This document shows positions 1-7,780 of a DNA stretch of 15,341 nt, in pieces. Within the stretch, counting starts at the first letter, position 1. Each line of letters begins with the position of its first letter. Both the position numbers and the translations under genes were made by a program. The DNA lies in the NCBI GenBank assembly GCA_001603685.1, contig LUZO01000231.1:1-15341 (forward strand), written 5' to 3'. Source of the stretch: Bacteroidales bacterium Bact_23 (GTDB lineage: Bacteria; Bacteroidota; Bacteroidia; Bacteroidales; Lentimicrobiaceae). The notes under the pieces were generated by a model. It saw only the letters and a program-made list of their open reading frames with translations, ran no database searches and was not told where the DNA came from.

Positions 1-13
1 GAATACGCGTCCG

Positions 14-3000
14 TTGGGTTTTCCGGGCAAATCAACATATCTTGTTATCTTATTGATAATTATTATGTTGATTAGTGTTGTCGCCTATTTTTATATCCTC
101 AATGTATTTAATGCGGTAATGCTTGAGAAGGAGAATGAGCTGGTATCGGTAACCGAGTTGAAGAAAAACCTGATTTCAAAATGGTACACCGATGAAACCC
201 TGAAGGCATCAACAATTTCCGAGAATAATTTTCTTCAGTGGTTTGCCAAAAAGAGTATATTCAGCCACGATACTGCTTCATTGGCGAATCTGAAAGCCAT
301 ACTTGCCGGCTTCCGAACTGATCATGGCTATGATGAGATCATCATCAGCAATACTGACGGTTCCTTCGCCATATCCTCCAACGATGGTTTATTAAAGCCG
401 GATTCAACACTGCTTTATTTCGTCAAACATGCGGTTGACAATCAAGGTGCTGTAAATACCGATATCTATTTGAATGCAAGGTACAATGCGCCGCGCTTTG
501 ATATTCTTGTTCCCCTGCATCACGACGAAAATCAGGATCAGCTTGTAATCGTATTCAGCCTCGATCCGTCCAGATACCTCTATCCCTTGTTGTCATTCTG
601 GCCAACTGAAGCCAAATCTTCAGAAACTGTACTTTTCAGACCTGAAGGCGACCACATTGTTGCACTGAGTAATCTGCGCTTCAAAGAGAATGCCGCACTC
701 AGGCAGAAGTGGCCGATTAATGAACTCGATATCCGGAAAGCCCGAAAAAGACATGATGGATTTTCCGGATTTTATGAAGGAAAAGACTACCGGAACATAC
801 GTTTCTACGGGTATTCCACTCATATTTCCGATCCAAACTGGTATCTGATCACAAAAGTTGACCGGACTGAATTTTTTGCTGCCTTCCGCAAGTATGTTGT
901 TCTGCTTATACTCACTTTTATTTCTCTGATTTTATTTCTGAGTTTACTCTTTTGGATACTGAACAGAGAAAGGCAGCGCCGGGTTCTCACCTCGCTGCTT
1001 CACGCACGGGAGGAGTTCAGGTTGACCATATACAGCATTGGTGATGCCGTCATCATCACCGATCGCAGGGGCCTGGTTAAGAATATCAATCCGGTGGGCG
1101 AAAAGCTTACCGGCTGGAAAGAAAAGGATGCGATTAATCATCACATTACTGAGGTTTATAAAGCTACCTGCGAGGCTGATGATGCCGGAAACTCAAATCT
1201 GGTTGAGCGTATCCTTACAGAAGGCGAGGCCATCAAGTACAAGGAACAAACCCTGCTGCTGCAGGGAGACAATATTAAAATTCCCATTGCCGTAAGCGGA
1301 GCGCCTATTTTCGACGAGTCAGGAACCATTACCGGCGCTGTACTGGTATTTCACGACCAGTCGGAACAGCGCAAATACCAGTCGGCGCTGAAGGCAAGCG
1401 AGGCCAGTTACAGGCGTATGTTCATGGAGAATCCGCAGCCCATGTGGATTTACGACATCGAAACGAAGCAGTTCCTCGAAGTGAACGAAGCGGCAATTGA
1501 TAAATACGGATACAGCCGCGAGGAATTCCTTTCGATGACCATCAGGGATATCCGCATGCCCGAAGATGCCGACAGAGTTGAGGATATCATTCAGGGGAAG
1601 CAGGAAACCCTGAATTATCTGGGGGAGTGGAGCCACCGGAAAAAGAACGGAGAGGAAATTATTGTGAACATCATTTCGCACGAGGTGAACTTCAACGGAA
1701 GAGCTGCCTGGCATGTGATGGTTGATGATGTTACCGAAAGCCGTATTGCCGAAATGGCACTTCAGCAAAGCGAAGAGAAATTCAGACATATATTTGAAGC
1801 CCACTCAGCGGTAAAACTGTTGATTGATGCGGAAACCTTTCAGATAATTGATGCCAACAAGTCGGCGGCATCTTTTTATGGATGGACGCACGATGAGCTT
1901 ACTAAAATGAATATTGGTCAGATCAATGGTCTCCAGCCTGCAGAGATAAAAAAGGTGATAAGTTCGGCCTTGAGCGGAAAACAATCGCGGTTCGAATTCA
2001 GGCATTTGCATAAGGATGGCACTATAAGCGATGTTGAAGTATTCAGCAGCAGACTCAGTATCAGAGGTAAATGCTATCTGCATTCGATAATCCATGATAT
2101 TACCTCGAAAAAGAAAGCCGAGCGTCGTATAAATCTGCTTATCCGCTCAATAGAACAAAGCCCGGTTGGAATCATCATAACCGGATCTGACGGAGTCATT
2201 GAATACGCAAATCCGCGGTATGTTCAGATGTCGGGATTTACTTCAGGGGAGCTGGTGGGCAATACGCCTCACATTTTCGGACGCGATGAGAAATTCAGAA
2301 TCAGGGCGCTGGAAGTATGGGAGGCCATAGAAGCGGGTAAGGAATGGAGTGGTGAATATACTGAACAGATGAAAAACGGAGAAACATTCTGGGCCAATGC
2401 CCTTATTTCGCCCGTTATTGGTTCTGAAGGCGAAATCAGTCACTTCGTCATTATCATCGAGGATATCACCGGCCAGAAGGAGATGATCAGCGAACTGAAA
2501 ATGGCAAAAGAGAAAGTTGAGGAAAGCGACCGGCTGAAATCGGCATTCCTTGCCAATATGAGCCACGAGATCAGAACCCCGATGAACGGAATTCTCGGTT
2601 TCACCGAACTGCTGCAGGATCCCGACCTGGGGTTGGAACAGCGGAACGAGTTCGTCGAAATTGTGAAATCAAGCGGCGACCGCTTGCTGAATACCATAAA
2701 TAACATTATTGATATCTCGAAAATTGAATCGGGTCAGGCGCATATGAGCTATGCGAAAGTCAATGTTGGCCAGCTGATCGACAGATTATACCGGTTCTTT
2801 AAGTTCGAAGCCGATAAAAAAGGCATAGCGCTCTTAATTACGGAAAAGCTGCCCGAAGACAAGGAGTGGTTAGAGACCGATGTCGTGAAACTTGAATCCA
2901 TTCTGACCAATCTGATTAAGAATGCGATTAAGTTTACCAAAAAAGGGAGCGTTAAGATCGAATATTACCTTGCGAGTGAAACGGAAATCTGCTTTACGGT

Positions 3001-3652
3001 GGCAGATACCGGCAAGGGAATTCCTGCCGCCAAATTAAAAAATGTTTTTGATCGTTTTGTGCAGGCAGACATCTCTTACTCACGCGATTACGAAGGTTCC
3101 GGGCTTGGCCTTTCCATTGCAAGGGCGTATGCCGGTATGCTCAACGGCAAAATAGAAGTTCAATCTGAAGAAGGGAAGGGATCGGTTTTTAAATTGACCA
3201 TGCCTTACCATCCAACCGCCGAAGCTGATCCCGGCAAGGTGAAAGACACCTCCGAAACATTAAAAAGCACCCGCGTCAATCTGATTCTTGTAGCTGAAGA
3301 CGACGATATCAGCTATTATTACATCAATAAGTTGCTTTCAGGAGCGCAGCTTAATCTGATTCGTGCCACAAATGGCGAGGAAGCTGTAATGCAATGCAGG
3401 GGAAATCCCGATATATCGCTGGTGCTAATGGATGTAAAGATGCCGGTGCTCGATGGTTATGCTGCAACAAAACAGATTCGTGAATTTAGAAGTAATTTAC
3501 CCATAATTGCCCTTACAGCCTACGCTTTTGCTGAAGACAGGCAAAAAGCACTGGCAAGCGGCTGTACCGATTATACGAGTAAGCCCCTGAAAAAGGATAA
3601 GTTACTGAATCTGATTGATAAATACATCCAAAAAGAAAATGTAAATAGCTGA
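14..3652 (+). CDS. Membrane-bound hybrid sensor histidine kinase with four PAS domains and C-terminal receiver
   Basis: About 1212 residues. TM helix at ~9-30, an extracytoplasmic sensor region at ~31-293 (Cache/PAS-like by appearance), and a second TM helix at ~294-316. Four PAS domains follow at ~332-452, 462-578, 586-700 and 707-824. The HisKA domain carries phospho-acceptor H851 (MSHEIRTPMN). The ATPase domain has the N box (N970), G1 (D998-TGKG) and G2 (GSGLGL, 1028-1032). The receiver at ~1092-1206 has acid pair D1096/D1097, phospho-acceptor D1140 (LMDVKMP), T1168 and K1190, so all catalytic residues are present. No HAMP domain lies between TM2 and the first PAS, and no HPt domain or DNA-binding output is fused, so a separate phosphotransfer partner is expected. 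The start used is a TTG, but the frame stays open to the window edge and the true start may lie outside. The signal sensed is unknown. The next gene is 177 bp away with its own promoter. Confidence 0.93.
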   Translation: MGFPGKSTYLVILLIIIMLISVVAYFYILNVFNAVMLEKENELVSVTELKKNLISKWYTDETLKASTISENNFLQWFAKKSIFSHDTASLANLKAILAGFRTDHGYDEIIISNTDGSFAISSNDGLLKPDSTLLYFVKHAVDNQGAVNTDIYLNARYNAPRFDILVPLHHDENQDQLVIVFSLDPSRYLYPLLSFWPTEAKSSETVLFRPEGDHIVALSNLRFKENAALRQKWPINELDIRKARKRHDGFSGFYEGKDYRNIRFYGYSTHISDPNWYLITKVDRTEFFAAFRKYVVLLILTFISLILFLSLLFWILNRERQRRVLTSLLHAREEFRLTIYSIGDAVIITDRRGLVKNINPVGEKLTGWKEKDAINHHITEVYKATCEADDAGNSNLVERILTEGEAIKYKEQTLLLQGDNIKIPIAVSGAPIFDESGTITGAVLVFHDQSEQRKYQSALKASEASYRRMFMENPQPMWIYDIETKQFLEVNEAAIDKYGYSREEFLSMTIRDIRMPEDADRVEDIIQGKQETLNYLGEWSHRKKNGEEIIVNIISHEVNFNGRAAWHVMVDDVTESRIAEMALQQSEEKFRHIFEAHSAVKLLIDAETFQIIDANKSAASFYGWTHDELTKMNIGQINGLQPAEIKKVISSALSGKQSRFEFRHLHKDGTISDVEVFSSRLSIRGKCYLHSIIHDITSKKKAERRINLLIRSIEQSPVGIIITGSDGVIEYANPRYVQMSGFTSGELVGNTPHIFGRDEKFRIRALEVWEAIEAGKEWSGEYTEQMKNGETFWANALISPVIGSEGEISHFVIIIEDITGQKEMISELKMAKEKVEESDRLKSAFLANMSHEIRTPMNGILGFTELLQDPDLGLEQRNEFVEIVKSSGDRLLNTINNIIDISKIESGQAHMSYAKVNVGQLIDRLYRFFKFEADKKGIALLITEKLPEDKEWLETDVVKLESILTNLIKNAIKFTKKGSVKIEYYLASETEICFTVADTGKGIPAAKLKNVFDRFVQADISYSRDYEGSGLGLSIARAYAGMLNGKIEVQSEEGKGSVFKLTMPYHPTAEADPGKVKDTSETLKSTRVNLILVAEDDDISYYYINKLLSGAQLNLIRATNGEEAVMQCRGNPDISLVLMDVKMPVLDGYAATKQIREFRSNLPIIALTAYAFAEDRQKALASGCTDYTSKPLKKDKLLNLIDKYIQKENVNS

Positions 3653-3803
3653 AACGAAGGTTTTTCATATTGAGCGCTCTTCATTCAGGAAAATTCCAGG
3701 AAGTGAGTTGTTATTGTCTATATCAGCCTGTCAGCGGCTTTGCCCTGAACTTTCATTCCCGAAACTTATCCCTGAAAATGGCAAAATCAATAAAAAGTAA
3801 ACC

Positions 3804-3811
3804 TATCTTTG
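3804..3811 (+). promoter_or_regulatory. Bacteroidota-type -7 promoter box upstream of ftsE
   Basis: TATCTTTG is an exact match to the Bacteroidota primary-sigma -7 consensus TAnnTTTG. It ends 18 nt before the ftsE ATG, predicting a very short leader. No clear TTTG -33 element is visible at the usual distance. The region from 3653 to 3803 shows no convincing terminator. Confidence 0.6.
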
Positions 3812-3829
3812 CATCCAAAGCAATGATTT

Positions 3830-4534
3830 ATGGCTCTTGATACCATCATCGAACTCAATAATCTGAGTATTTATCAGCGTCACATCCTGATTCTGTCCGA
3901 AATTAACCTCTCTATCGGGAAAGGGGAGTTTGTCTATCTCATCGGGAAAACCGGAACCGGAAAAAGCAGCCTGCTGAAGACACTTTATGCCGATTTGCCT
4001 GTAAAAGAGGGCGAAGCGCGGGTGGTTGGCTATGACCTTCAAAACATAAAACAAAAGGAGGTGCCTTTCCTTCGCCGGAAACTGGGCATCGTATTTCAGG
4101 ATTTTCAATTGCTTTCCGACCGCAGTGTAAACGACAATCTGCTTTTTGTGCTGAAGGCTACCGGCTGGAAAGATAAGGAAGCGATGGATGACAGAATTAA
4201 GGATGTACTTGAGAAGGTGGGATTAAAAACCAAAGGCTTTAAAATGCCGCATCAGTTGTCGGGCGGTGAGCAGCAGCGTGTGGCGATTGCCAGGGCATTG
4301 CTTAACGATCCGGAGCTTATCCTTGCCGACGAACCCACCGGCAACCTCGATCCCGAAACATCGGAAGGGATTATGTCGCTTTTATTTGAGATCAGCCGTT
4401 CGGGAAGGGCTGTACTGATGGCAACCCACAATTATGCGCTGATGGAGAAATTCCCCACCAGAACCCTTAAATGCGAAGCCGGTAAGGTGTTAATTGCCGA
4501 AAATGGCTTCAATCAGCCTGTCGGCATTGATTGA
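3830..4534 (+). CDS. ftsE: Cell-division ABC transporter ATP-binding protein FtsE
   Basis: A 234-residue ABC ATPase. FtsE binds the membrane protein FtsX at the divisome and, in studied bacteria, drives activation of peptidoglycan hydrolases at the septum. Visible motifs are Walker A GKTGTGKS (39-46), Q-loop Q90, signature LSGGEQQ (143-149), Walker B with catalytic E168 (LILADEPTGNLD) and H-loop H200. The length and the VFQDFQLL context fit FtsE better than a generic exporter ATPase, although LolD-type ATPases are close relatives. No ftsX is adjacent in this window. The ATG at 3830 follows an exact -7 box; an ATG at 3823 is out of frame and stops at once. The last 45 bp overlap the 3' end of the convergent glycosyltransferase gene, so the C-terminal ~14 residues are encoded opposite that gene's tail. 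Confidence 0.87.
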   Translation: MALDTIIELNNLSIYQRHILILSEINLSIGKGEFVYLIGKTGTGKSSLLKTLYADLPVKEGEARVVGYDLQNIKQKEVPFLRRKLGIVFQDFQLLSDRSVNDNLLFVLKATGWKDKEAMDDRIKDVLEKVGLKTKGFKMPHQLSGGEQQRVAIARALLNDPELILADEPTGNLDPETSEGIMSLLFEISRSGRAVLMATHNYALMEKFPTRTLKCEAGKVLIAENGFNQPVGID

Positions 4535-5623
4535 GTTGGCAAAGGTGCGGTTTAGCAGTTCCTGCCGTTTTTCAATCTCCTTTTGTGTAAATGGAACGCC
4601 CTGAAGTTTGTCGAGGGCGGCTTTCAGCTCATCGGCATTCTCGCCGATGACGCAAAGCGGTTCAAGGCCGGTGCCCTGAAGCATCAGCGGATTGACCAGG
4701 CAGTGCCTGCCGTTGTACAGGGTGTTCAGCAGCTTAAGTTTCAGTCCGGTAGCCTGAAAAGTCACCAGAATGTTCACATGCGCATTGCGGATAAGCGAGA
4801 AGAGCTCTTCATCGCCGGGATTGGCAATGATGGTGATGTTTTCATGCCCCTCAGCCAGGTCGTAAACCCTTTTCTGGGGATTCATGCCGGCAATGATCAG
4901 GCGGTGGGAGCTTCCTGCAAACACCTTCCGGATAAGAAAATCAACGGCAGTTTCATTCTCCGGAACCTCAATGTTGCCGTGATAAAGCGTGTAGTCGCCG
5001 GTGCCTTCGGCAATGTTCAGGCTGTCGTTGGCATGAAAGCTGGGCAGGAACCTGATATCCTTTCCCGGAAAGGCTTTTCTCAGGTACTGAGTATCCGATT
5101 CCGAAACGGCGAGCATTACCCCGGCATGCTTAAGCTGCCGCTGGAAGATCCTAAGTTTCAGGCTTTCAATCAGAAAGAATATTTTCTTTTTAAGGTTGCG
5201 TTCAGCACTGAAAAGATTCAGGTAGTAATGATGTTCAATGTTGCTTTCGCGGTAGATGAGTTTGCGCCCTTTCAGCCGCGGATCGCTGATGTAATAGCAG
5301 GAGTGCATCCCTTCGAAAAGTATGGGATGGCTGTCTTTCAACAGGTTGGCTATAAGTTCCTCCGAACGCCTGCTCTTTACTATATAAGGAGTAAGGCTGA
5401 ATGCCGATCCAAGACCGGTTTTTCTCGGGTAGTAATACACTTTGTCGCAGTAGGCTTCCAGCTCGGGAGCCCGGTCACGGCCGGGATATTCAAAAATATG
5501 GAGGCTGATGCGAACACCCGATTTGTGCAAAGCCCGAACCTTGTAGAAAACATCTATCACCCCTCCGTAATTCGGCGGATAGGGTACATCGAATGAGACA
5601 ATATGCAGGTCGCGTTCAGACAT
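4490..5623 (-). CDS. Glycosyltransferase (GT-B fold, GT4-like) with atypical donor-site motif
   Basis: A 377-residue soluble GT-B-like protein. The N-terminal half opens with LHIVSFDVPYPPNYGGVID, typical of the acceptor domain of sugar transferases. The C-terminal half has LYHGNIEVPEN and HRLIIAGMNP, typical of the nucleotide-sugar domain. The usual GT4 E-x7-E motif is not recognisable. In its place is a TGLKLKLLNTLYNG segment with Asn where the second Glu is expected; acceptor and donor cannot be predicted. The chosen ATG at 5623 overlaps the upstream glycosyltransferase stop by 8 nt. An in-frame ATG at 5638 would add five residues and is possible. It is probably co-transcribed with the gene at 5616-6731. 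Its 3' end overlaps ftsE by 45 bp. Confidence 0.82.
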   Translation of the reverse strand: MSERDLHIVSFDVPYPPNYGGVIDVFYKVRALHKSGVRISLHIFEYPGRDRAPELEAYCDKVYYYPRKTGLGSAFSLTPYIVKSRRSEELIANLLKDSHPILFEGMHSCYYISDPRLKGRKLIYRESNIEHHYYLNLFSAERNLKKKIFFLIESLKLRIFQRQLKHAGVMLAVSESDTQYLRKAFPGKDIRFLPSFHANDSLNIAEGTGDYTLYHGNIEVPENETAVDFLIRKVFAGSSHRLIIAGMNPQKRVYDLAEGHENITIIANPGDEELFSLIRNAHVNILVTFQATGLKLKLLNTLYNGRHCLVNPLMLQGTGLEPLCVIGENADELKAALDKLQGVPFTQKEIEKRQELLNRTFANSINADRLIEAIFGN

Positions 5624-6731
5624 ATTTTCGATAAACATCTTTCAGTATTAACTCCTCTTTTTCCCAGCAAAGTTCTTCAGCAGCTTTTGCCAGGTTCGTT
5701 TTCCAGCGTGCCAGCCGTTCCTCGTCGCCGAGCATCTCCTTGATTTTCCGCGCAATATGTTCAGGGTCGTGGCTCCCGGTAATCATTCCTATGTCATAAC
5801 CCCTGACGATGGCGGCAATCTCGGGGAGGTCAGAAGCCAGCACCGGAATTCCGGCGTGAATGTAATCAAAAAGTTTATTCGGCAGGCTGAAGCGGTAATT
5901 GATGTTGGTGTCCTTGTCGAGGGTAAGCCCGATATCGGCCACTCTGGTATGGCGCATCAGCTCCGCATACGGCATTTTGGGCAGAAACATGACCTTGCTT
6001 TCATAATCGGGATGAGCCGCCTTCTCTTTCAGCAAACCGATTACATCACCGCCTCCGATAATCAGCAAAACGGTGTTTTCGCAATATTTTACCGCTTCAA
6101 TGGCTTCTTCGGCGCCCCGTTGTATGTTGATGCCGGCACCCTGCAGCAGGATGATTTTCTGATTCTCAGGAAGGCCGAGTTCCTTACGGCTGAAACTTCC
6201 GGTTTCGGTCAGCCTGCGGGGAATGTTCCGTACCACATGCAGCGTTTTGCCGTATTTTTCGTGATAAAGCCCGGCAATGCTCTTATTCACCGTAATGATA
6301 TCGTTCAGGCGCGGGAATATCCGTTTTTCAATGCTTTCCCAAATGCCCTGTACAAAGGGGCGGTTGACCAGTTCAGGCGTCCCGGTGTAAAATTCGTGTG
6401 TGTCGTAAACAACCGGCACCCGCTTTATCAGGTGAATCAGGTAATTGGCAGGCAGGGTGTCCAGATCGTTGGATACCAGCAGGTCACTCTTCCTGAAAAG
6501 CAGAAACAGAAACAGGCGGATGTTGTATCCGGCATAAAAGAGCGGCCCCTTGCGGAAGAGCAGCCTCATCCGTTTGGTGGAGTAGGGGCGGGTAGCAAGC
6601 CGGAGACTGTCGGGGAGCCGGCGTCCGACCAGCAATACGCTAAAGCCCATATCGGTCAGGGTGCGGCAGGTCTTGTCAACCCGCTGGTCGGTACTCAAAT
6701 CGTTGGTGACGGATACAATGGCTCTTTTCAA
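5616..6731 (-). CDS. GT4-family glycosyltransferase with probable TTG start
   Basis: A 371-residue GT-B glycosyltransferase, likely cytoplasmic and membrane-associated, transferring a sugar to a lipid-linked or surface glycan. The N-terminus KRAIVSVTNDLSTDQRV is the typical opening of this group. YDTHEFYTGTPEL is at ~109-121 and a glycine-rich GAGINIQRGAEEAIEA donor-domain segment at ~198-213. SLPNKLFDYIHAG near ~282-294 is the GT4 donor-binding motif, with Asp in place of the usual second Glu. A longer reading from ATG 6785 adds 18 residues, but that ATG lies upstream of the -7 box at 6763-6770 and would not be on the mRNA. The first plausible in-frame start after the promoter is TTG at 6731, which falls directly before the conserved N-terminus. 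It is first in a two-gene operon with the downstream glycosyltransferase. Confidence 0.85.
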   Translation of the reverse strand: MKRAIVSVTNDLSTDQRVDKTCRTLTDMGFSVLLVGRRLPDSLRLATRPYSTKRMRLLFRKGPLFYAGYNIRLFLFLLFRKSDLLVSNDLDTLPANYLIHLIKRVPVVYDTHEFYTGTPELVNRPFVQGIWESIEKRIFPRLNDIITVNKSIAGLYHEKYGKTLHVVRNIPRRLTETGSFSRKELGLPENQKIILLQGAGINIQRGAEEAIEAVKYCENTVLLIIGGGDVIGLLKEKAAHPDYESKVMFLPKMPYAELMRHTRVADIGLTLDKDTNINYRFSLPNKLFDYIHAGIPVLASDLPEIAAIVRGYDIGMITGSHDPEHIARKIKEMLGDEERLARWKTNLAKAAEELCWEKEELILKDVYRKYV

Positions 6732-6740
6732 GGCTGACGA

Positions 6741-6756
6741 ATCAAAAATTTTTGAT
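6741..6756. repeat. Perfect 16-bp palindrome at the predicted transcription start of the glycosyltransferase operon
   Basis: ATCAAAAATTTTTGAT is a perfect palindrome between the minus-strand -7 box (6763-6770) and the TTG start (6731). It covers the predicted transcription start and the leader. It could be an operator, or only an A/T-tract symmetry; no regulator is identified. Confidence 0.4.
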
Positions 6757-6762
6757 GGTTTG

Positions 6763-6770
6763 CAAAGGTA
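6763..6770 (-). promoter_or_regulatory. Bacteroidota-type -7 promoter box for the two-gene glycosyltransferase operon
   Basis: On the minus strand this reads TACCTTTG, an exact TAnnTTTG. Transcription would start near 6756-6759, leaving about 25-28 nt before the TTG at 6731. No TTTG/TTG at the usual spacing is seen upstream. Its position rules against translation from ATG 6785. Confidence 0.55.
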
Positions 6771-7221
6771 TCTGAATTTCTGCAATCCTGCACAGGCAAT
6801 CCGTTACTGAAAGCGGTTTTTAATGCATTTTGCTGCAGCTCAGGACAGCGTTTGAAGTGATACAAATATATCTGAATATATAAATATTTGATTTTGTTTC
6901 AAGAAAAATTGCAACTTCTTTGTTATAACAGTGGAGTTTGTAAAAGGCTGAAAGGTGTTTTGTATGCCTTCAGTGAAAATTATCCGGTGAAAACAGCATT
7001 AATGCCACTGGCGCCCTGGCTTTGATTAACCGGTATTTCAATTACTGAAAATCTGCTTTGTTCTTTATTTGACACGCCGGTATTCCATCGGGATGGTGAA
7101 TGGGCAGGCCGGCAAAATAAACCCGAAGTTCCGAGAATTTAACTATGGCTTGTCTTCCGGTAAAGTATGCCTGATTACGGATGCCGGCAGAAGGCAGTTT
7201 CACTATAATAAATCAAATGAG
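6771..7221. other. Non-coding region upstream of the CuA/heme-copper operon
   Basis: About 450 bp with no convincing gene. It includes an A/T-rich stretch at ~6861-6910 and a palindrome at 6921-6930. There is no exact TAnnTTTG box on the plus strand. The nearest matches, with one mismatch, are AATATTTG (6883-6890), TGATTTTG (6889-6896), TGGCTTTG (7017-7024) and TTTATTTG (7064-7071). TTTCA-ATTAC-TGAAA (7036-7050) is a short inverted repeat of uncertain meaning. The promoter of the respiratory operon is therefore not assigned and may depend on an activator or alternative sigma factor. Confidence 0.5.
6921..6930. promoter_or_regulatory. Candidate operator: 10-bp palindrome with partly symmetric flanks upstream of the respiratory operon
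   Basis: TGTTATAACA is a perfect palindrome. The flanks add partial symmetry (AACTnC on the left from 6913, GnAGTT on the right to 6938), giving an imperfect 26-bp dyad. A 10-bp palindrome alone could occur by chance in a region this size, so this is a weak call. Confidence 0.25.
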
Positions 7222-7773
7222 ATGAGAGAACATGCAATCCTTCTGACAATTTTTCTTGTTGCGGCCACCGCCATTTCACTTTTTTTCTTCTTTATCTACC
7301 GCTCCTCGCTGCCCGAAGATGGCAAGGGGATGGTAAATGCGGGGAAAAAGCGGTTGTTTTTTGCGCTGATTCTGGCTTCCGTTCTGATTATCCTGCTTAC
7401 GGTAACGCTTCCCAAATCGCCTTACTTCCTTTTTGCGGATGAAACGCCGGCCAAGGTGGTGTATGTTGCTGCCCGGCAGTACTCCTACACCATGTCATAT
7501 CAGGCCATTGACCCGAAGAGCGCTGGCAGGTCAGATACCATTGAGCTGCCGGTAAATCAGCCGGTTGAGTTCCGGGTAACAAGTTTTGATGTAAATCACG
7601 GGTTTTCAATATACAACGACCGGGCTGAGCTGGTGACCCAAACGCAGGCCATGCCGGGCTATGTGAACCGGTTGCGCTGGGTATTTACCGAGCCCGGAAC
7701 ATATAATGTTCTTTGTCTTGAGTATTGTGGGGTAGGGCATCCAATCATGAGGACTTCATTCACCGTAAAGTAA
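7222..7773 (+). CDS. CuA-binding subunit II of a heme-copper oxidoreductase (probable NO reductase small subunit)
   Basis: A 183-residue subunit that takes electrons from a periplasmic donor through the binuclear CuA centre and passes them to subunit I. TM helices are at ~5-27 and ~44-64, followed by a periplasmic cupredoxin domain. The full CuA ligand set is visible: H126 (DVNHGF) and C165-x-E167-x-C169-x3-H173-x2-M176. The segment ARQYSYTMSY lies where classical oxidases have a Trp-rich electron-entry patch, and here there is no Trp. The chosen ATG at 7222 stands directly before the first TM helix. A 51-codon open extension upstream to a TTG at 7069 has no conserved or hydrophobic character and was not used. 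The subunit I gene follows after 7 nt. The pairing with a Tyr-less subunit I and a SenC gene resembles the norSY-senC arrangement known from ammonia oxidisers, hence the NO reductase suggestion. Confidence 0.88.
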   Translation: MREHAILLTIFLVAATAISLFFFFIYRSSLPEDGKGMVNAGKKRLFFALILASVLIILLTVTLPKSPYFLFADETPAKVVYVAARQYSYTMSYQAIDPKSAGRSDTIELPVNQPVEFRVTSFDVNHGFSIYNDRAELVTQTQAMPGYVNRLRWVFTEPGTYNVLCLEYCGVGHPIMRTSFTVK

Positions 7774-7780
7774 AAAAGCT

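Noticed and set aside
3672..3679. GAGCGCTC palindrome after the kinase gene as a terminator
   Set aside because: Self-complementary without a loop, and no following T-run.
4583..5596. Long plus-strand open frame (337 codons) opposite a glycosyltransferase gene
   Set aside because: It has no recognisable family and mirrors the codon structure of the real minus-strand gene. The minus-strand protein has clear GT-B features.
5757..6737. Long plus-strand open frame (326 codons) opposite the second glycosyltransferase
   Set aside because: No domain or plausible N-terminus; a shadow of a well-supported gene.
6888..6902. FNR/CRP-like site TTGATTTTGTTTCAA upstream of the respiratory operon
   Set aside because: The half-sites TTGA and TCAA are 7 nt apart, while CRP/FNR-type sites have 6; it is also in an A/T-rich run where such matches are frequent.
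7069..7221. 51-codon in-frame N-terminal extension of the CuA subunit starting at TTG
   Set aside because: Polar, unconserved in appearance, and placed before the natural first TM helix; ATG 7222 gives the expected protein.
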